Source: JBBRSC01 sp038245795 (GTDB lineage Bacteria > Actinomycetota > Acidimicrobiia > Acidimicrobiales > Microtrichaceae). From it: a stretch of DNA of 15,758 nucleotides. The notes beneath the pieces are model-generated. The model ran no database searches, was not told where the DNA came from, and saw only the letters and a program-made list of their open reading frames with translations. Position 1 is the first letter of the stretch. Every line of letters begins with the position of its first letter. The translations under genes and the position numbers were made by a program. Shown here piece after piece: positions 1-7,418 of the stretch. The stretch is taken from the NCBI GenBank assembly GCA_038245795.1, contig JBBRSC010000053.1, forward strand, positions 1 through 15,758. Reading direction: 5' to 3'.

Positions 1-136
1 CAAGCCGACCATCGATCGCCACATGATCCAACCAGCGATCGATCGCAGGGCCGGACCGGGTGGCAGTGACGCGAACATCGGCCGGGCGCGGCGGCGCTTC
101 GGCAAGGTCGAGATCGGATAGCGAATCGATGGACAT
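1..136 (-). CDS. Probable DEAD/DEAH-box helicase, N-terminal fragment cut by left edge
   Basis: An open frame begins with ATG at 136 on the minus strand and runs off the window. Its 45 visible residues begin MSIDSLSDLDLAEAPPRP and end near WLDHVAIDGRL. No catalytic motif falls inside the fragment. The helicase call rests on two inferences. In Streptomyces, bldG is divergent from a large DEAD/DEAH-box helicase gene, which matches the arrangement here. The ending 'DGRL' would also run naturally into the 'VTHVExIPAR' region near the N-terminus of that helicase family as I remember it. There is no good Shine-Dalgarno sequence. A TAGGCT box lies 12 nt upstream, so the leader would be only about 5 nt. 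The fragment could be another protein entirely; sequence to the left would settle it. Confidence 0.45.
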   Translation of the reverse strand, partial: MSIDSLSDLDLAEAPPRPADVRVTATRSGPAIDRWLDHVAIDGRL

Positions 137-148
137 GGTGATACCGGG

Positions 149-154
149 AGCCTA
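149..154 (-). promoter_or_regulatory. Possible -10 box of the left-edge gene
   Basis: On the minus strand this reads TAGGCT, fitting the actinobacterial TAnnnT/TAGGnT pattern. It ends 12 nt before the ATG at 136. No recognisable -35 lies 17-18 nt further up. Assigned from pattern only. Confidence 0.3.
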
Positions 155-199
155 GGCGTGGGGTCTGACAGCTTCCGGGGCGACATCTTCCTCAGCCGG

Positions 200-205
200 T
201 AGCGT
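200..205 (+). promoter_or_regulatory. Possible -10 box for a leaderless STAS transcript
   Basis: TAGCGT followed by 7 nt and then the ATG at 213. Transcription would begin at or within a base of the start codon. No Shine-Dalgarno sequence precedes the ATG, consistent with leaderless initiation. No clear -35 was seen. Confidence 0.35.
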
Positions 206-212
206 TCCGCGG

Positions 213-512
213 ATGTTGTTCTCCGTGGTCGAGATCGCCGACGGGGGCGGATCCATTGTCTCTGTCACGGGCGAGATCGACTTGGCGAGCATTGGAGAGT
301 TCCGCTCGGCGCTCCGTCGGGTGCCTGAGAGCCATTCGATGATCGTCGATCTTTCAGGCGTGGATTTTCTCGACTCGCTGGGCGTGGGCGTGCTCTTGGG
401 CGCGCGACGCCGGCGTCGCGAACACGGAGCGACGCTGCGGGTCGTGGGCTGTGAGGATCGAATTGCCGAGATGCTCAATTCGATGGGTGTCTTCGAACTG
501 CTCACGAACTGA
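213..512 (+). CDS. STAS-domain anti-sigma factor antagonist, BldG/SpoIIAA-like
   Basis: This 99-residue protein is a single STAS domain, the usual size for the family. The N-terminal strand carries GEIDLAS with acidic D23. The phosphorylation loop reads DFLDSLGVGVLLG, with Ser55 in the D-S-x-G position that serine kinases of the RsbW/SpoIIAB type phosphorylate. In the family, the unphosphorylated form binds an anti-sigma kinase and releases a sigma factor. In Streptomyces, bldG sits beside a helicase gene and has an anti-sigma gene just downstream. Here the helicase-like neighbour is present, but the next gene is a convergent acyl-CoA dehydrogenase, so the antagonist looks like an orphan. The ATG at 213 is chosen because the domain begins directly after it and a TAnnnT box lies 7 nt upstream. 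Confidence 0.88.
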   Translation: MLFSVVEIADGGGSIVSVTGEIDLASIGEFRSALRRVPESHSMIVDLSGVDFLDSLGVGVLLGARRRRREHGATLRVVGCEDRIAEMLNSMGVFELLTN

Positions 513-572
513 AGGCCGTGTTCGCCGGCGCCACCGATCGATAGCGGATGGCCTCGAGATTCGCAGCCCTGA

Positions 573-1784
573 TCAGCTGGCGTACTTGCCGAGTTCCTGA
601 CGGGCGATCTGGCGACGGTGGACTTCGTCGGGGCCGTCGGCGAACCGAAGCGTTCGGAGGCCGGCGTACATCCGCGCCAACGGGAAGTCATCGCACACGC
701 CAGCCGCGCCGTGCGCCTGGATGGAACGATCGACGACCCGCAGCGCCATGTTCGGCGCAATGACCTTGATCGACGAGATTTCGACGGCGGCGCCCTTGTT
801 GCCGACGGTGTCCATCAGCCATGCCGCCTTGAGCGTGAGTAGTCGCGCCTGCTCGATCTCCATGCGGGAGTCCGCAATCCATTCGCGGACCACACCCTGC
901 TCGGCGATGGGCTTGCCGAACGCGATCCGGGTCGTCACGCGTTTGCACATGAGCTCGAGCGCCCGTTCGGCGGTCCCGATGCAACGCATGCAATGGTGGA
1001 TACGGCCCGGTCCGAGCCGGGCCTGGGCGATAGCGAAGCCCATCCCCTCCTCGGCGATCAGGTTGGCGGCGGGAACCCGGACATTGTCGAACTTGAGCTC
1101 GCAATGTCCTTCGCGGTCCTGGAACCCGAAGACCGGCAACGGTCGGACATTGGTGAGCCCCGGGGTCTCGGCGGGCACCAGAATCATCGATTGCTGCAGA
1201 TGGCGCGAGGCGTTGGGATCGGTCTTGCCCATGACGATGAAGACCTTGCATCGACTCGACGCCGCCCCCGAGATCCACCACTTCTTGCCGTTGAGCACGT
1301 AGTCGTCGCCGTCGCGGGTGATCGACAACTGGATGTTCGTGGCATCTGACGACGCCACGTCGGGTTCGGTCATGGCGAAGGCGGAACGAATCTCACCATT
1401 GAGCAGCGGAACGAGCCACTCCTCCTTCTGGGCGTCAGTGCCGAAGAGCGAGAGCACCTCCATATTGCCGGTGTCCGGGGCGGAGCAGTTCATTGCTTCG
1501 GGGCCGATATGGGAGCGGCCGGAGATCTCCGCCAGGAGGGCGTAGTCCAGGTTGGACAGTGGATCTGGGGTCCACGGGGTTACGTGGGGCATGAAGAGAT
1601 TCCACAGGCCGCGCGCTCGCGCTTCGGCCTTGAGGTCCTCGATGATCTGCGGATGATGATGCAGATCGCCAGACGCTGCCATCTGCTCTTCGTAGGTTGC
1701 CTCGGCCGGCATGACGTGGGAGTCCATGAACTCGAGGAGTCGTTGTTGCAATTCGGCGCCACGCGGGCTGGGAGCGAAATCCAT
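573..1784 (-). CDS. Acyl-CoA dehydrogenase (FadE/ACAD10-11 type)
   Basis: A 403-residue flavoprotein of the acyl-CoA dehydrogenase family, expected to oxidise acyl-CoA to trans-2-enoyl-CoA with FAD in the cytoplasm. The N-terminal helical domain covers about residues 1-125. The substrate/flavin signature AMTEPDVASSDAT and the beta domain follow, with KKWWISGA. The C-terminal helical domain contains RIAFGKPIAEQ and IQAHGAAGVCDD. The terminal motif RFADGPDEVHR places Asp383 where medium-chain enzymes have the catalytic Glu of YEG, as in the ACAD10/11-like subgroup. Length is normal and the gene looks intact. There is no Shine-Dalgarno sequence before the ATG at 1784, but TAGGTT lies 6 nt upstream, suggesting its own leaderless promoter although a pilin gene ends 53 nt upstream. 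The substrate cannot be told from sequence. Confidence 0.93.
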   Translation of the reverse strand: MDFAPSPRGAELQQRLLEFMDSHVMPAEATYEEQMAASGDLHHHPQIIEDLKAEARARGLWNLFMPHVTPWTPDPLSNLDYALLAEISGRSHIGPEAMNCSAPDTGNMEVLSLFGTDAQKEEWLVPLLNGEIRSAFAMTEPDVASSDATNIQLSITRDGDDYVLNGKKWWISGAASSRCKVFIVMGKTDPNASRHLQQSMILVPAETPGLTNVRPLPVFGFQDREGHCELKFDNVRVPAANLIAEEGMGFAIAQARLGPGRIHHCMRCIGTAERALELMCKRVTTRIAFGKPIAEQGVVREWIADSRMEIEQARLLTLKAAWLMDTVGNKGAAVEISSIKVIAPNMALRVVDRSIQAHGAAGVCDDFPLARMYAGLRTLRFADGPDEVHRRQIARQELGKYAS

Positions 1785-1790
1785 GGCGGC

Positions 1791-1796
1791 AACCTA
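1791..1796 (-). promoter_or_regulatory. Possible -10 box for a leaderless acyl-CoA dehydrogenase transcript
   Basis: On the minus strand it reads TAGGTT, a strong actinobacterial -10 form, with 6 nt before the ATG at 1784. The intervening GCCGCC has no Shine-Dalgarno character. No good -35 was seen at 17-18 nt. Confidence 0.4.
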
Positions 1797-1837
1797 TCGG
1801 AGGGTCGACTCACCGAGTATCCGAAGCGTCGAAGCGG

Positions 1838-2797
1838 CTACCAGCCGAAGTTGTCCCAGTTCTCCTTCGCAGCGGCGAGGCCGTTGCAGCGGGCCGGATC
1901 GTCGGTGAATCCCGTCGTCACCTGCACCTCGACCTGGACGTGCAGCATGAAGCAACGGTTCGTTTCCTGATCGAGAACTGCGATCCCCCAGTCACCCGTG
2001 CCCGGATAGATGCTGGCCGTCTTGTAGTCGGCCGACAGGTTCGGCGATGTCGTGAAGTTGCCGAACGAGGCGATCGTCTGAATGGTTGGCGCATCAGCCA
2101 TGGACCAGTCGCCAGGCTGCCCGAGCGACTTGGCGCGCTGGGTCCCCTCGTTGACCAGCTGCTGGGCAGAGCCAGCGCCGCTCGCCGGAGCGAGGGCTGC
2201 GGGATTGTCTTGCGCCTGACGCATCTTTCTCCTGGCGGAGGCGGGACCGGTATTGGCGCGTTGCATGGGGTCCTGACGAGCTGCCCGTTCTTGGCGGTCG
2301 CCGCTCGTGCCGCTAGCGACGGCTTCGGCCGAACACTCCTTGGTGCCCATCTTGGTGTCGTTGACGTCAAGCTTGCCGGTAGCTGTTCCGTAGATCCCCC
2401 AGCAGATCCCCGAGTCCGAGAGCGCTGCGCCCCAGAACTGGTCGCCATTGCCCGCCACACTGATCTCTTTCGGTCCCGTCGACGAGGAACTGGCGCCGAT
2501 GTACCCAAGGGCACCCTCGGTCTGGGTCATGGAATCGGGGTCGACCTTGTCGTAGGTCTGGCTGTCCGTGAACCAGACGCTTGCTGCCGTTCCGTAGGTG
2601 CGCAGCGAGGTCTTCGCTACAGCGTCCTGGCCTCGTTGGCGGGCCCCGAGGAACGTGGGAATGGCGATGGTCAGCAGGATCCCGATGATCAGCACGACCA
2701 CCATCAGCTCGATCAGCGTGAATCCTCGATCGGTTCGCTCGAGTCGATGGTGAATCGGGGCGACCGGACTCAGCATTGAAGCGGAATCGTCGGCCAT
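1838..2797 (-). CDS. Type IV prepilin-like protein with two head domains
   Basis: A 319-residue protein with a class III signal: RTDRG then FTLIELMVVVLIIGILLTIA, cleavage expected between G25 and F26, with Glu30 at +5. Prepilin peptidase would cut and methylate it, and the hydrophobic helix would pack into a pilus or pseudopilus. Head 1 (about 60-160) contains FWGAALSD, C132 and C155. A Gln/Arg/Ala/Pro-rich linker covers about 163-228. Head 2 (about 230-319) contains DWGIAVLD, C282 and C304. The matching W-G...C...C layout suggests a duplicated head, whereas ordinary actinobacterial pilins are near 150 residues. No other pilus gene is in the window. The ATG at 2797 is chosen because GAGG lies 4 nt upstream and it leaves a normal 25-residue leader. 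The frame is open up to 2938, but that would overlap the topA start. Confidence 0.85.
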   Translation of the reverse strand: MADDSASMLSPVAPIHHRLERTDRGFTLIELMVVVLIIGILLTIAIPTFLGARQRGQDAVAKTSLRTYGTAASVWFTDSQTYDKVDPDSMTQTEGALGYIGASSSSTGPKEISVAGNGDQFWGAALSDSGICWGIYGTATGKLDVNDTKMGTKECSAEAVASGTSGDRQERAARQDPMQRANTGPASARRKMRQAQDNPAALAPASGAGSAQQLVNEGTQRAKSLGQPGDWSMADAPTIQTIASFGNFTTSPNLSADYKTASIYPGTGDWGIAVLDQETNRCFMLHVQVEVQVTTGFTDDPARCNGLAAAKENWDNFGW

Positions 2798-2880
2798 CTC
2801 ACCTCGTCGGAATGTTCGGGAACCCACCTGAGATTTTGTTCTGGACGGAACAGTTTCTCGGGGGCTCTTCGGCTTGGTTG

Positions 2881-2910
2881 TTGACAGCACGCCTCTTGGC
2901 GGTCTTAGGT
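2881..2910 (+). promoter_or_regulatory. Probable topA promoter
   Basis: A perfect -35 hexamer TTGACA (2881-2886) is followed after 18 nt by TTAGGT (2905-2910). Transcription would begin about 2917, within 1-2 nt of the GTG start. AGGTGA (2907-2912) overlaps this -10 and could instead serve as a Shine-Dalgarno sequence, 6 nt from the GTG, on a longer transcript. The two readings exclude each other for a single mRNA. Confidence 0.45.
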
Positions 2911-2918
2911 GATGCCTC

Positions 2919-5717
2919 GTGGCCACCCCCCTTGTCATCGTTGAGTCCCCGGCGAAAGCTCGAACGATCGCGCGCTTTCTCGGAGACGCGTATCAGGTGG
3001 AGTCGTCGATTGGCCACATCCGGGACCTGCCGGCGTCGGCCGATGAGATCCCCGTCACCCATAAGGGAGAGAAGTGGGCGAAGCTCGGCGTGGACACCGA
3101 GAACCATTTCAAACCGCTCTATGTGGTGTCGCCGCGCAAGAAGGATCACGTCCGCCATCTGAAAGCGATGTTGAAGGACGCCTCGGAGCTCTATCTCGCA
3201 ACCGATGAGGATCGCGAGGGGGAAGCAATCGCGTGGCATCTGCTCGAGGTCCTCAATCCGAAGGTCCCGGTCAAGCGGATGGTCTTCCACGAGATCACAC
3301 CAGAGGCCATTCAGCACGCACTCGACAATCCGCGTGAACTCGATCGCCGCTTGGTCGATGCCCAGGAAGCGCGACGGATCTTTGATCGGCTCTACGGGTA
3401 CGAAGTGTCGCCCGTTCTGTGGAAGAAGGTGCTGCCACGCCTCTCGGCGGGCCGCGTGCAGAGCGTCGCGACCCGGATCGTCGTCGAACGTGAACGTGAA
3501 CGGATGGCGTTCGTCAGTGCGTCCTATTGGGATGTCGACGCGGAGTTCTCGCTGGCCGATCGACCGAAAGAGCCGCGCTTCGAGGGGTCGCTCGTTGACG
3601 TCGACGGAATTCGTGTGGCATCGGGTCGTGACTTCGCCGAGAACGGTCAGCTGGACGCCAAGGGCGAGGTGGTTGCTCTGGACGAGGTCGCCGCCACGGG
3701 AATTGTCAACGCGTTGAGTGGACAGTCCGCGACGGTTCGATCGGTGGAGCGCAAGCCCTACACCCGCAAGCCGTCGCCCCCGTTCATCACGTCGACGCTG
3801 CAGCAGGAGGCGGGCCGCAAGCTCCGCTTCAGCTCCAGCCAATGCATGTCACTGGCGCAGCGGCTCTACGAGTCGGGCTTCATCACTTACATGCGAACTG
3901 ATTCGACGACCCTCTCCAGCACGGCGCTCAACGCAGCCCGGACGCAGATCCTCGAGCGCTACGGCAAGGAGTACCTACCCGATGCTCCCCGGGAGTACAC
4001 GAAGAAGGTCAAGAACGCGCAGGAGGCTCACGAGGCGATCCGTCCGGCGGGTGACCGATTCCGAACGCCCGATCAGGTCCGGGGCGAGCTGGGCAGCCAG
4101 GAGTTCCGCCTGTACGAATTGATCTGGCAACGGACCATCGCGAGCCAGATGCCCGATGCACGCGGCGAGTCGGTCCAGGTGCGGCTGGCCATGATGACAA
4201 CTGACAGTCGCTCTGTCACCTTCGCGTCGAGCGGCCGGACCATCAAGTTCCCCGGCTTCCTCAAGGCCTACGTCGAGTCGATGGACGACGACGACAGCGA
4301 TGGTGGCGACAAGGTGCTGCCCGACATGTTCGAGGGTGACAACGCCCGGCCGGAATCGATGGAGGCCAAGGGCCACGAGACGCAGCCGCCGGCACGCTTC
4401 ACCGAGGCGTCGCTGGTGAAGCGCCTCGAGGAGCTGGGGGTTGGGCGACCTTCGACCTATGCCGCAACCATCTCGACCGTGCTTGATCGCGGTTACGTCT
4501 GGAAGAAGGGCACAGCGCTGGTTCCCAGCTTCACTGCCTTCGCCGTTGTGACGTTGCTGGAACGGCACTTTCCCGATCTCGTCGATTATGCGTTGACGGC
4601 CCGTATGGAGGACGACCTCGACCACATTGCCAATGGCGACGCTGACGCAGAGCCGTGGTTGTCGAAGTTCTATTTCGGTGATCGTCGTGAGGGCGACGAC
4701 CCTGAGGGAGCGTTGCCGGTGGGTGGGCGCCCGGGTCTGAAATTCTTGACGTCGGATATCGGCGGCATCGATGCCCGGGAGGTCAACTCGATCCTCATCG
4801 GGGCGGATGAAGACGGCCAACCCATCGTGGTGCGCGTCGGACGCTACGGGCCCTATCTCCAGCGGGGCGGCGACGGCGAGGACGCTGAACGAGCGTCCAT
4901 TCCCGACATGATTCCGCCGGACGAACTCACCGTCGAGCGATGCCTCGAACTCCTGGCAGCGCCGTCGAACGATCGCGAGCTGGGCATTCACCCAGATACC
5001 GAGCTGGCGGTCTCGGTGAAGGCTGGTCGCTTCGGTCCCTACGTACAGATGGGTGTTTTCGACGAGGCCACGGGACTGAAGCCCGCCACGGCATCGTTGT
5101 TCAAGTCAATGGAGCCGGCGACGGTCACCCTTGAGGACGCGCTCAAGCTGCTCTCGCTTCCCAGGATCCTCGGAGTCGATACGTCCGACGGTGAGGAGAT
5201 CAGCGCGCAGAACGGTCGCTACGGCCCATATCTCAAGAAGGGCAACGACAGCCGCACCATCGAGTCGGAAGATCAATTGTTCTCGTTGTCGCTAGAGGAC
5301 GCGGTGGCGATCTATCAGCAGCCGAAGATGCGGCGGGGCCAGGTCGCAAAGCCACCTCTGAAGGACCTCGGTCCGGATCCGGACAGCGAGCGCAAGATCG
5401 TGGTCAAGGATGGTCGATTCGGACCGTACGTGACCGACGGCGAGACCAACGCTTCGCTTCGGAAGGGCGACGTGGTGGAGGAGCTGACGATGGAACGGGC
5501 GTTGGAGCTGCTCGCCGATCGTCGGGCGGCCGCGCCGACGAAGAAGAAGGCCAGCGCCCGCAAGGCTCCCGCGAAGAAGGCTGGCGCAAAGAAGGCAGCG
5601 GCCAAGAAGACCCCCGCCAAGAAGAAGGCGGCGGCCAAGAAATCGCCAGCATCACCCCCCGCATCGGCGACGACCAGCCACGGCGAACTCGATCACGATC
5701 CGTTCCCCGACGAGTAA
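2919..5717 (+). CDS. topA: DNA topoisomerase I (type IA)
   Basis: This 932-residue enzyme relaxes negative supercoils by cutting one DNA strand through a tyrosyl-phosphate link. The TOPRIM domain starts at residue 5 with VIVESPAKARTIARFL (Glu9) and carries the metal-binding ATDEDREGE (Asp96, Asp98, Glu100). The catalytic motif FITYMRTDST places the nucleophile at Tyr324. The C-terminus has four TOPRIM_C repeats of the form GR(Y/F)GPY near residues 642, 701, 765 and 831. A basic Lys/Ala tail follows from about 873. No Cys4 zinc ribbon is visible, unlike the E. coli enzyme; this repeat-plus-tail form is typical of actinobacteria. The start is the GTG at 2919, directly before MATPLVIVES. It heads the plus-strand block leading into the MFS, tmk and holB genes. 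Confidence 0.98.
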   Translation: MATPLVIVESPAKARTIARFLGDAYQVESSIGHIRDLPASADEIPVTHKGEKWAKLGVDTENHFKPLYVVSPRKKDHVRHLKAMLKDASELYLATDEDREGEAIAWHLLEVLNPKVPVKRMVFHEITPEAIQHALDNPRELDRRLVDAQEARRIFDRLYGYEVSPVLWKKVLPRLSAGRVQSVATRIVVERERERMAFVSASYWDVDAEFSLADRPKEPRFEGSLVDVDGIRVASGRDFAENGQLDAKGEVVALDEVAATGIVNALSGQSATVRSVERKPYTRKPSPPFITSTLQQEAGRKLRFSSSQCMSLAQRLYESGFITYMRTDSTTLSSTALNAARTQILERYGKEYLPDAPREYTKKVKNAQEAHEAIRPAGDRFRTPDQVRGELGSQEFRLYELIWQRTIASQMPDARGESVQVRLAMMTTDSRSVTFASSGRTIKFPGFLKAYVESMDDDDSDGGDKVLPDMFEGDNARPESMEAKGHETQPPARFTEASLVKRLEELGVGRPSTYAATISTVLDRGYVWKKGTALVPSFTAFAVVTLLERHFPDLVDYALTARMEDDLDHIANGDADAEPWLSKFYFGDRREGDDPEGALPVGGRPGLKFLTSDIGGIDAREVNSILIGADEDGQPIVVRVGRYGPYLQRGGDGEDAERASIPDMIPPDELTVERCLELLAAPSNDRELGIHPDTELAVSVKAGRFGPYVQMGVFDEATGLKPATASLFKSMEPATVTLEDALKLLSLPRILGVDTSDGEEISAQNGRYGPYLKKGNDSRTIESEDQLFSLSLEDAVAIYQQPKMRRGQVAKPPLKDLGPDPDSERKIVVKDGRFGPYVTDGETNASLRKGDVVEELTMERALELLADRRAAAPTKKKASARKAPAKKAGAKKAAAKKTPAKKKAAAKKSPASPPASATTSHGELDHDPFPDE

Positions 5718-5741
5718 CCGGACCCCATCGGGGCTCGACCG

Positions 5742-5747
5742 TATGAT
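5742..5747 (+). promoter_or_regulatory. Possible -10 box for the MFS/tmk/holB block
   Basis: TATGAT is a near-consensus -10 ending 6 nt before a GTG at 5754. It also abuts the earlier in-frame GTG at 5748. If used, the transcript would begin at the 5754 codon and be leaderless. No convincing -35 is present. A small CCCC-ATC-GGGG inverted repeat (5723-5733) lies in the -35/spacer zone. Confidence 0.4.
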
Positions 5748-7418
5748 GTGACAGTGACCGAATCGAGCGACGCCGAGCAGCGTGTCGGATTTCGGGAACG
5801 GGTGCTGGTCAACAAGGAGTACTCGTGGCTGTGGGGGGCTTCGGTCGTGACTTCGATCGGCGATTGGGTCGGCTTCTTCGCTATCACTGCGCTGGCGGCG
5901 AACATTTCTGGGGCGCCGGAAGCGGCCACGGCGCTGGTGCTGACCGCGAGAGTTGCCCCGTCGTTCTTCCTTGCGCCGTTCATGGGCGTCCTGGTCGACC
6001 GGTTCGATCGCAAACTCATGATGCGCATCGCCGACATCGGGCGAGCGCTCGTGTTCATGACGCTGCCATTCGTGCACACGTTGTGGGGTCTCATCGTGGC
6101 CTCGCTCGTCCTCGAGGCGTTCACGCTGTTGTGGTCGCCCGCCAAGGAGGCGTTGGTCCCGGCCATCGTTCCGAAGAATCGGCTGACCAACGCCAACTCG
6201 CTGAGCGTCCTGGCCGCCTACGGCACGCTGCCCTTCGCTGGCATCATCCAGTTCCTGTTGGAGAAGGGCAACCAAGCGCTCGCTGGGGTCTCGTGGTTGG
6301 AGCCGTTGCAGTTCGGTCGTGCCCTCGGTAAGACGCAGGTCCTGGCCTTCTACTTCGATGCCGCCACCTTTCTTCTCACCGCGTTCATTGTCTGGAAATT
6401 CATCAAGACCGACGGCAACCCTCGAGCGACGGTGATCGCTCCCGATGACATCGACGATGAGGAAACCGAGGGTGCCGAAGCGCTCGCAGGTGAGGTCGAC
6501 ACTGGTGTTGTCGATGACGATCCGCCCGTCACGGAGGAGGCAGCTCGGGGGCTGAAGGCGACGCTCGCGGAGATCCGCGAGGGATGGCACTACATCTTTG
6601 TGAACCCAGTGGTGCGTGCGGTGAACCTTGGCCTCGCCGCAGGACTTCTGGGGGGCGCGATGCTGGTGCCGCTCGGACCAACGTTCGCCAAGAAGGTGAC
6701 GGGCGACGTCAACGCGTTCTCCTTGTATGTCACGGCACTCGGTTTGGGGGTGGCGATTGCGGTCGGCATTCTCAATATCGTGCAATCACGAATCCCCAAG
6801 GCGCCGGTCTTCGTGGCGATGTTGTTCTTGGCGGGGGTGTCGCTGATGTTCGCCGTGACCATGTCGAGCTTCTGGTTCTCCGTCGTTGGCGTTTTCGGAT
6901 TGGGGGTCGGGGCAGGTTCGGTCTACGTGTTGGGCTTCACGCTGTTGCAGGAGAACACCGACGACGAACTGCGCGGCCGGATCTTCACGACGTTGCTGAC
7001 CTTGGTGAGATTGTGCGTTCTGGGCGCGATGGTTCTCGGTCCGGCGATTTCGGCGCTGCTCGATCCGCTCGCCAACGATCTGTTTTCGAAGGGAGCGAAA
7101 GACGGTGTTCCGGGAATCATCCTGTTCAACCAGTACTACGCGCTCCCAGGGGTGAGGTTCACGCTGTGGCTCGCCGCGATTGTGGTGATCGTGGCATCGG
7201 TGATCGCCGCACGATCGCTCAAGGTGGGGTTCCGCGAGAACCTGCGTGGTATCTCCGGCGAAGTGCGAGCGATGCGCGATGAGTCCCGCGAGGTTCCGGT
7301 GGTCGTCGACGCTACGTCGCCGGATACCGATGTCAGCGACCCGTTCCGCTCTCCGACCGCCGAGCACGCGCCGGAGCGATCCATCTCGGACTGCGACGAT
7401 CCGGTGGCCCGTGGCTGA
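5748..7418 (+). CDS. MFS transporter (exporter-like), split partner of dTMP kinase
   Basis: A 556-residue membrane protein with about 12 predicted transmembrane segments, of the major facilitator superfamily (MFS_3/EntS-like). Visible family features are VTSIGDWVGFFAITALA in helix 1 and the loop 2-3 motif GVLVDRFDRKLMM. A long acidic cytoplasmic loop (PDDIDDEETEGAEAL and onward, about residues 227-265) joins the two halves. ENTDDELRGRIFTTL follows helix 10. The C-terminal tail after about residue 490 is hydrophilic. The substrate is unknown. The gene follows topA by 30 nt and overlaps tmk by 8 nt. As I recall, streptomycetes fuse an MFS domain to dTMP kinase at this locus, so these two genes probably correspond to that fusion. 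GTG 5748 is the longest start; GTG 5754 is favoured if the TATGAT promoter is used. Confidence 0.9.
   Translation: MTVTESSDAEQRVGFRERVLVNKEYSWLWGASVVTSIGDWVGFFAITALAANISGAPEAATALVLTARVAPSFFLAPFMGVLVDRFDRKLMMRIADIGRALVFMTLPFVHTLWGLIVASLVLEAFTLLWSPAKEALVPAIVPKNRLTNANSLSVLAAYGTLPFAGIIQFLLEKGNQALAGVSWLEPLQFGRALGKTQVLAFYFDAATFLLTAFIVWKFIKTDGNPRATVIAPDDIDDEETEGAEALAGEVDTGVVDDDPPVTEEAARGLKATLAEIREGWHYIFVNPVVRAVNLGLAAGLLGGAMLVPLGPTFAKKVTGDVNAFSLYVTALGLGVAIAVGILNIVQSRIPKAPVFVAMLFLAGVSLMFAVTMSSFWFSVVGVFGLGVGAGSVYVLGFTLLQENTDDELRGRIFTTLLTLVRLCVLGAMVLGPAISALLDPLANDLFSKGAKDGVPGIILFNQYYALPGVRFTLWLAAIVVIVASVIAARSLKVGFRENLRGISGEVRAMRDESREVPVVVDATSPDTDVSDPFRSPTAEHAPERSISDCDDPVARG

Noticed and set aside
37..48. 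GCGATCGATCGC palindrome near the left edge
   Set aside because: Similar GATCG strings are scattered through the window, so a single copy in coding sequence is not evidence for an operator.
1940..2779. A 279-codon plus-strand frame opposite the pilin gene
   Set aside because: The minus strand has a textbook class III signal peptide, while the plus-strand product has no motif.
2798..2938. N-terminal extension of the pilin up to 2938
   Set aside because: It would add 47 residues ahead of the prepilin leader and overlap the topA promoter and start. GAGG before the ATG at 2797 fits better.
2799..3842. A 347-codon open frame antisense to the start of topA
   Set aside because: It overlaps the catalytic domains of topA, has no family motif, and its His/Arg-rich composition is that expected on the opposite strand of a GC-rich gene.
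5530..5645. Lys/Ala-rich repetitive DNA near the end of topA
   Set aside because: It encodes the basic tail normal for actinobacterial topoisomerase I, not a separate repeat element.
5652..6785. A 377-codon antisense frame across the topA end and MFS gene
   Set aside because: It is extremely rich in Arg, Glu, Gln and His, has no recognisable domain, and covers a clear MFS gene.
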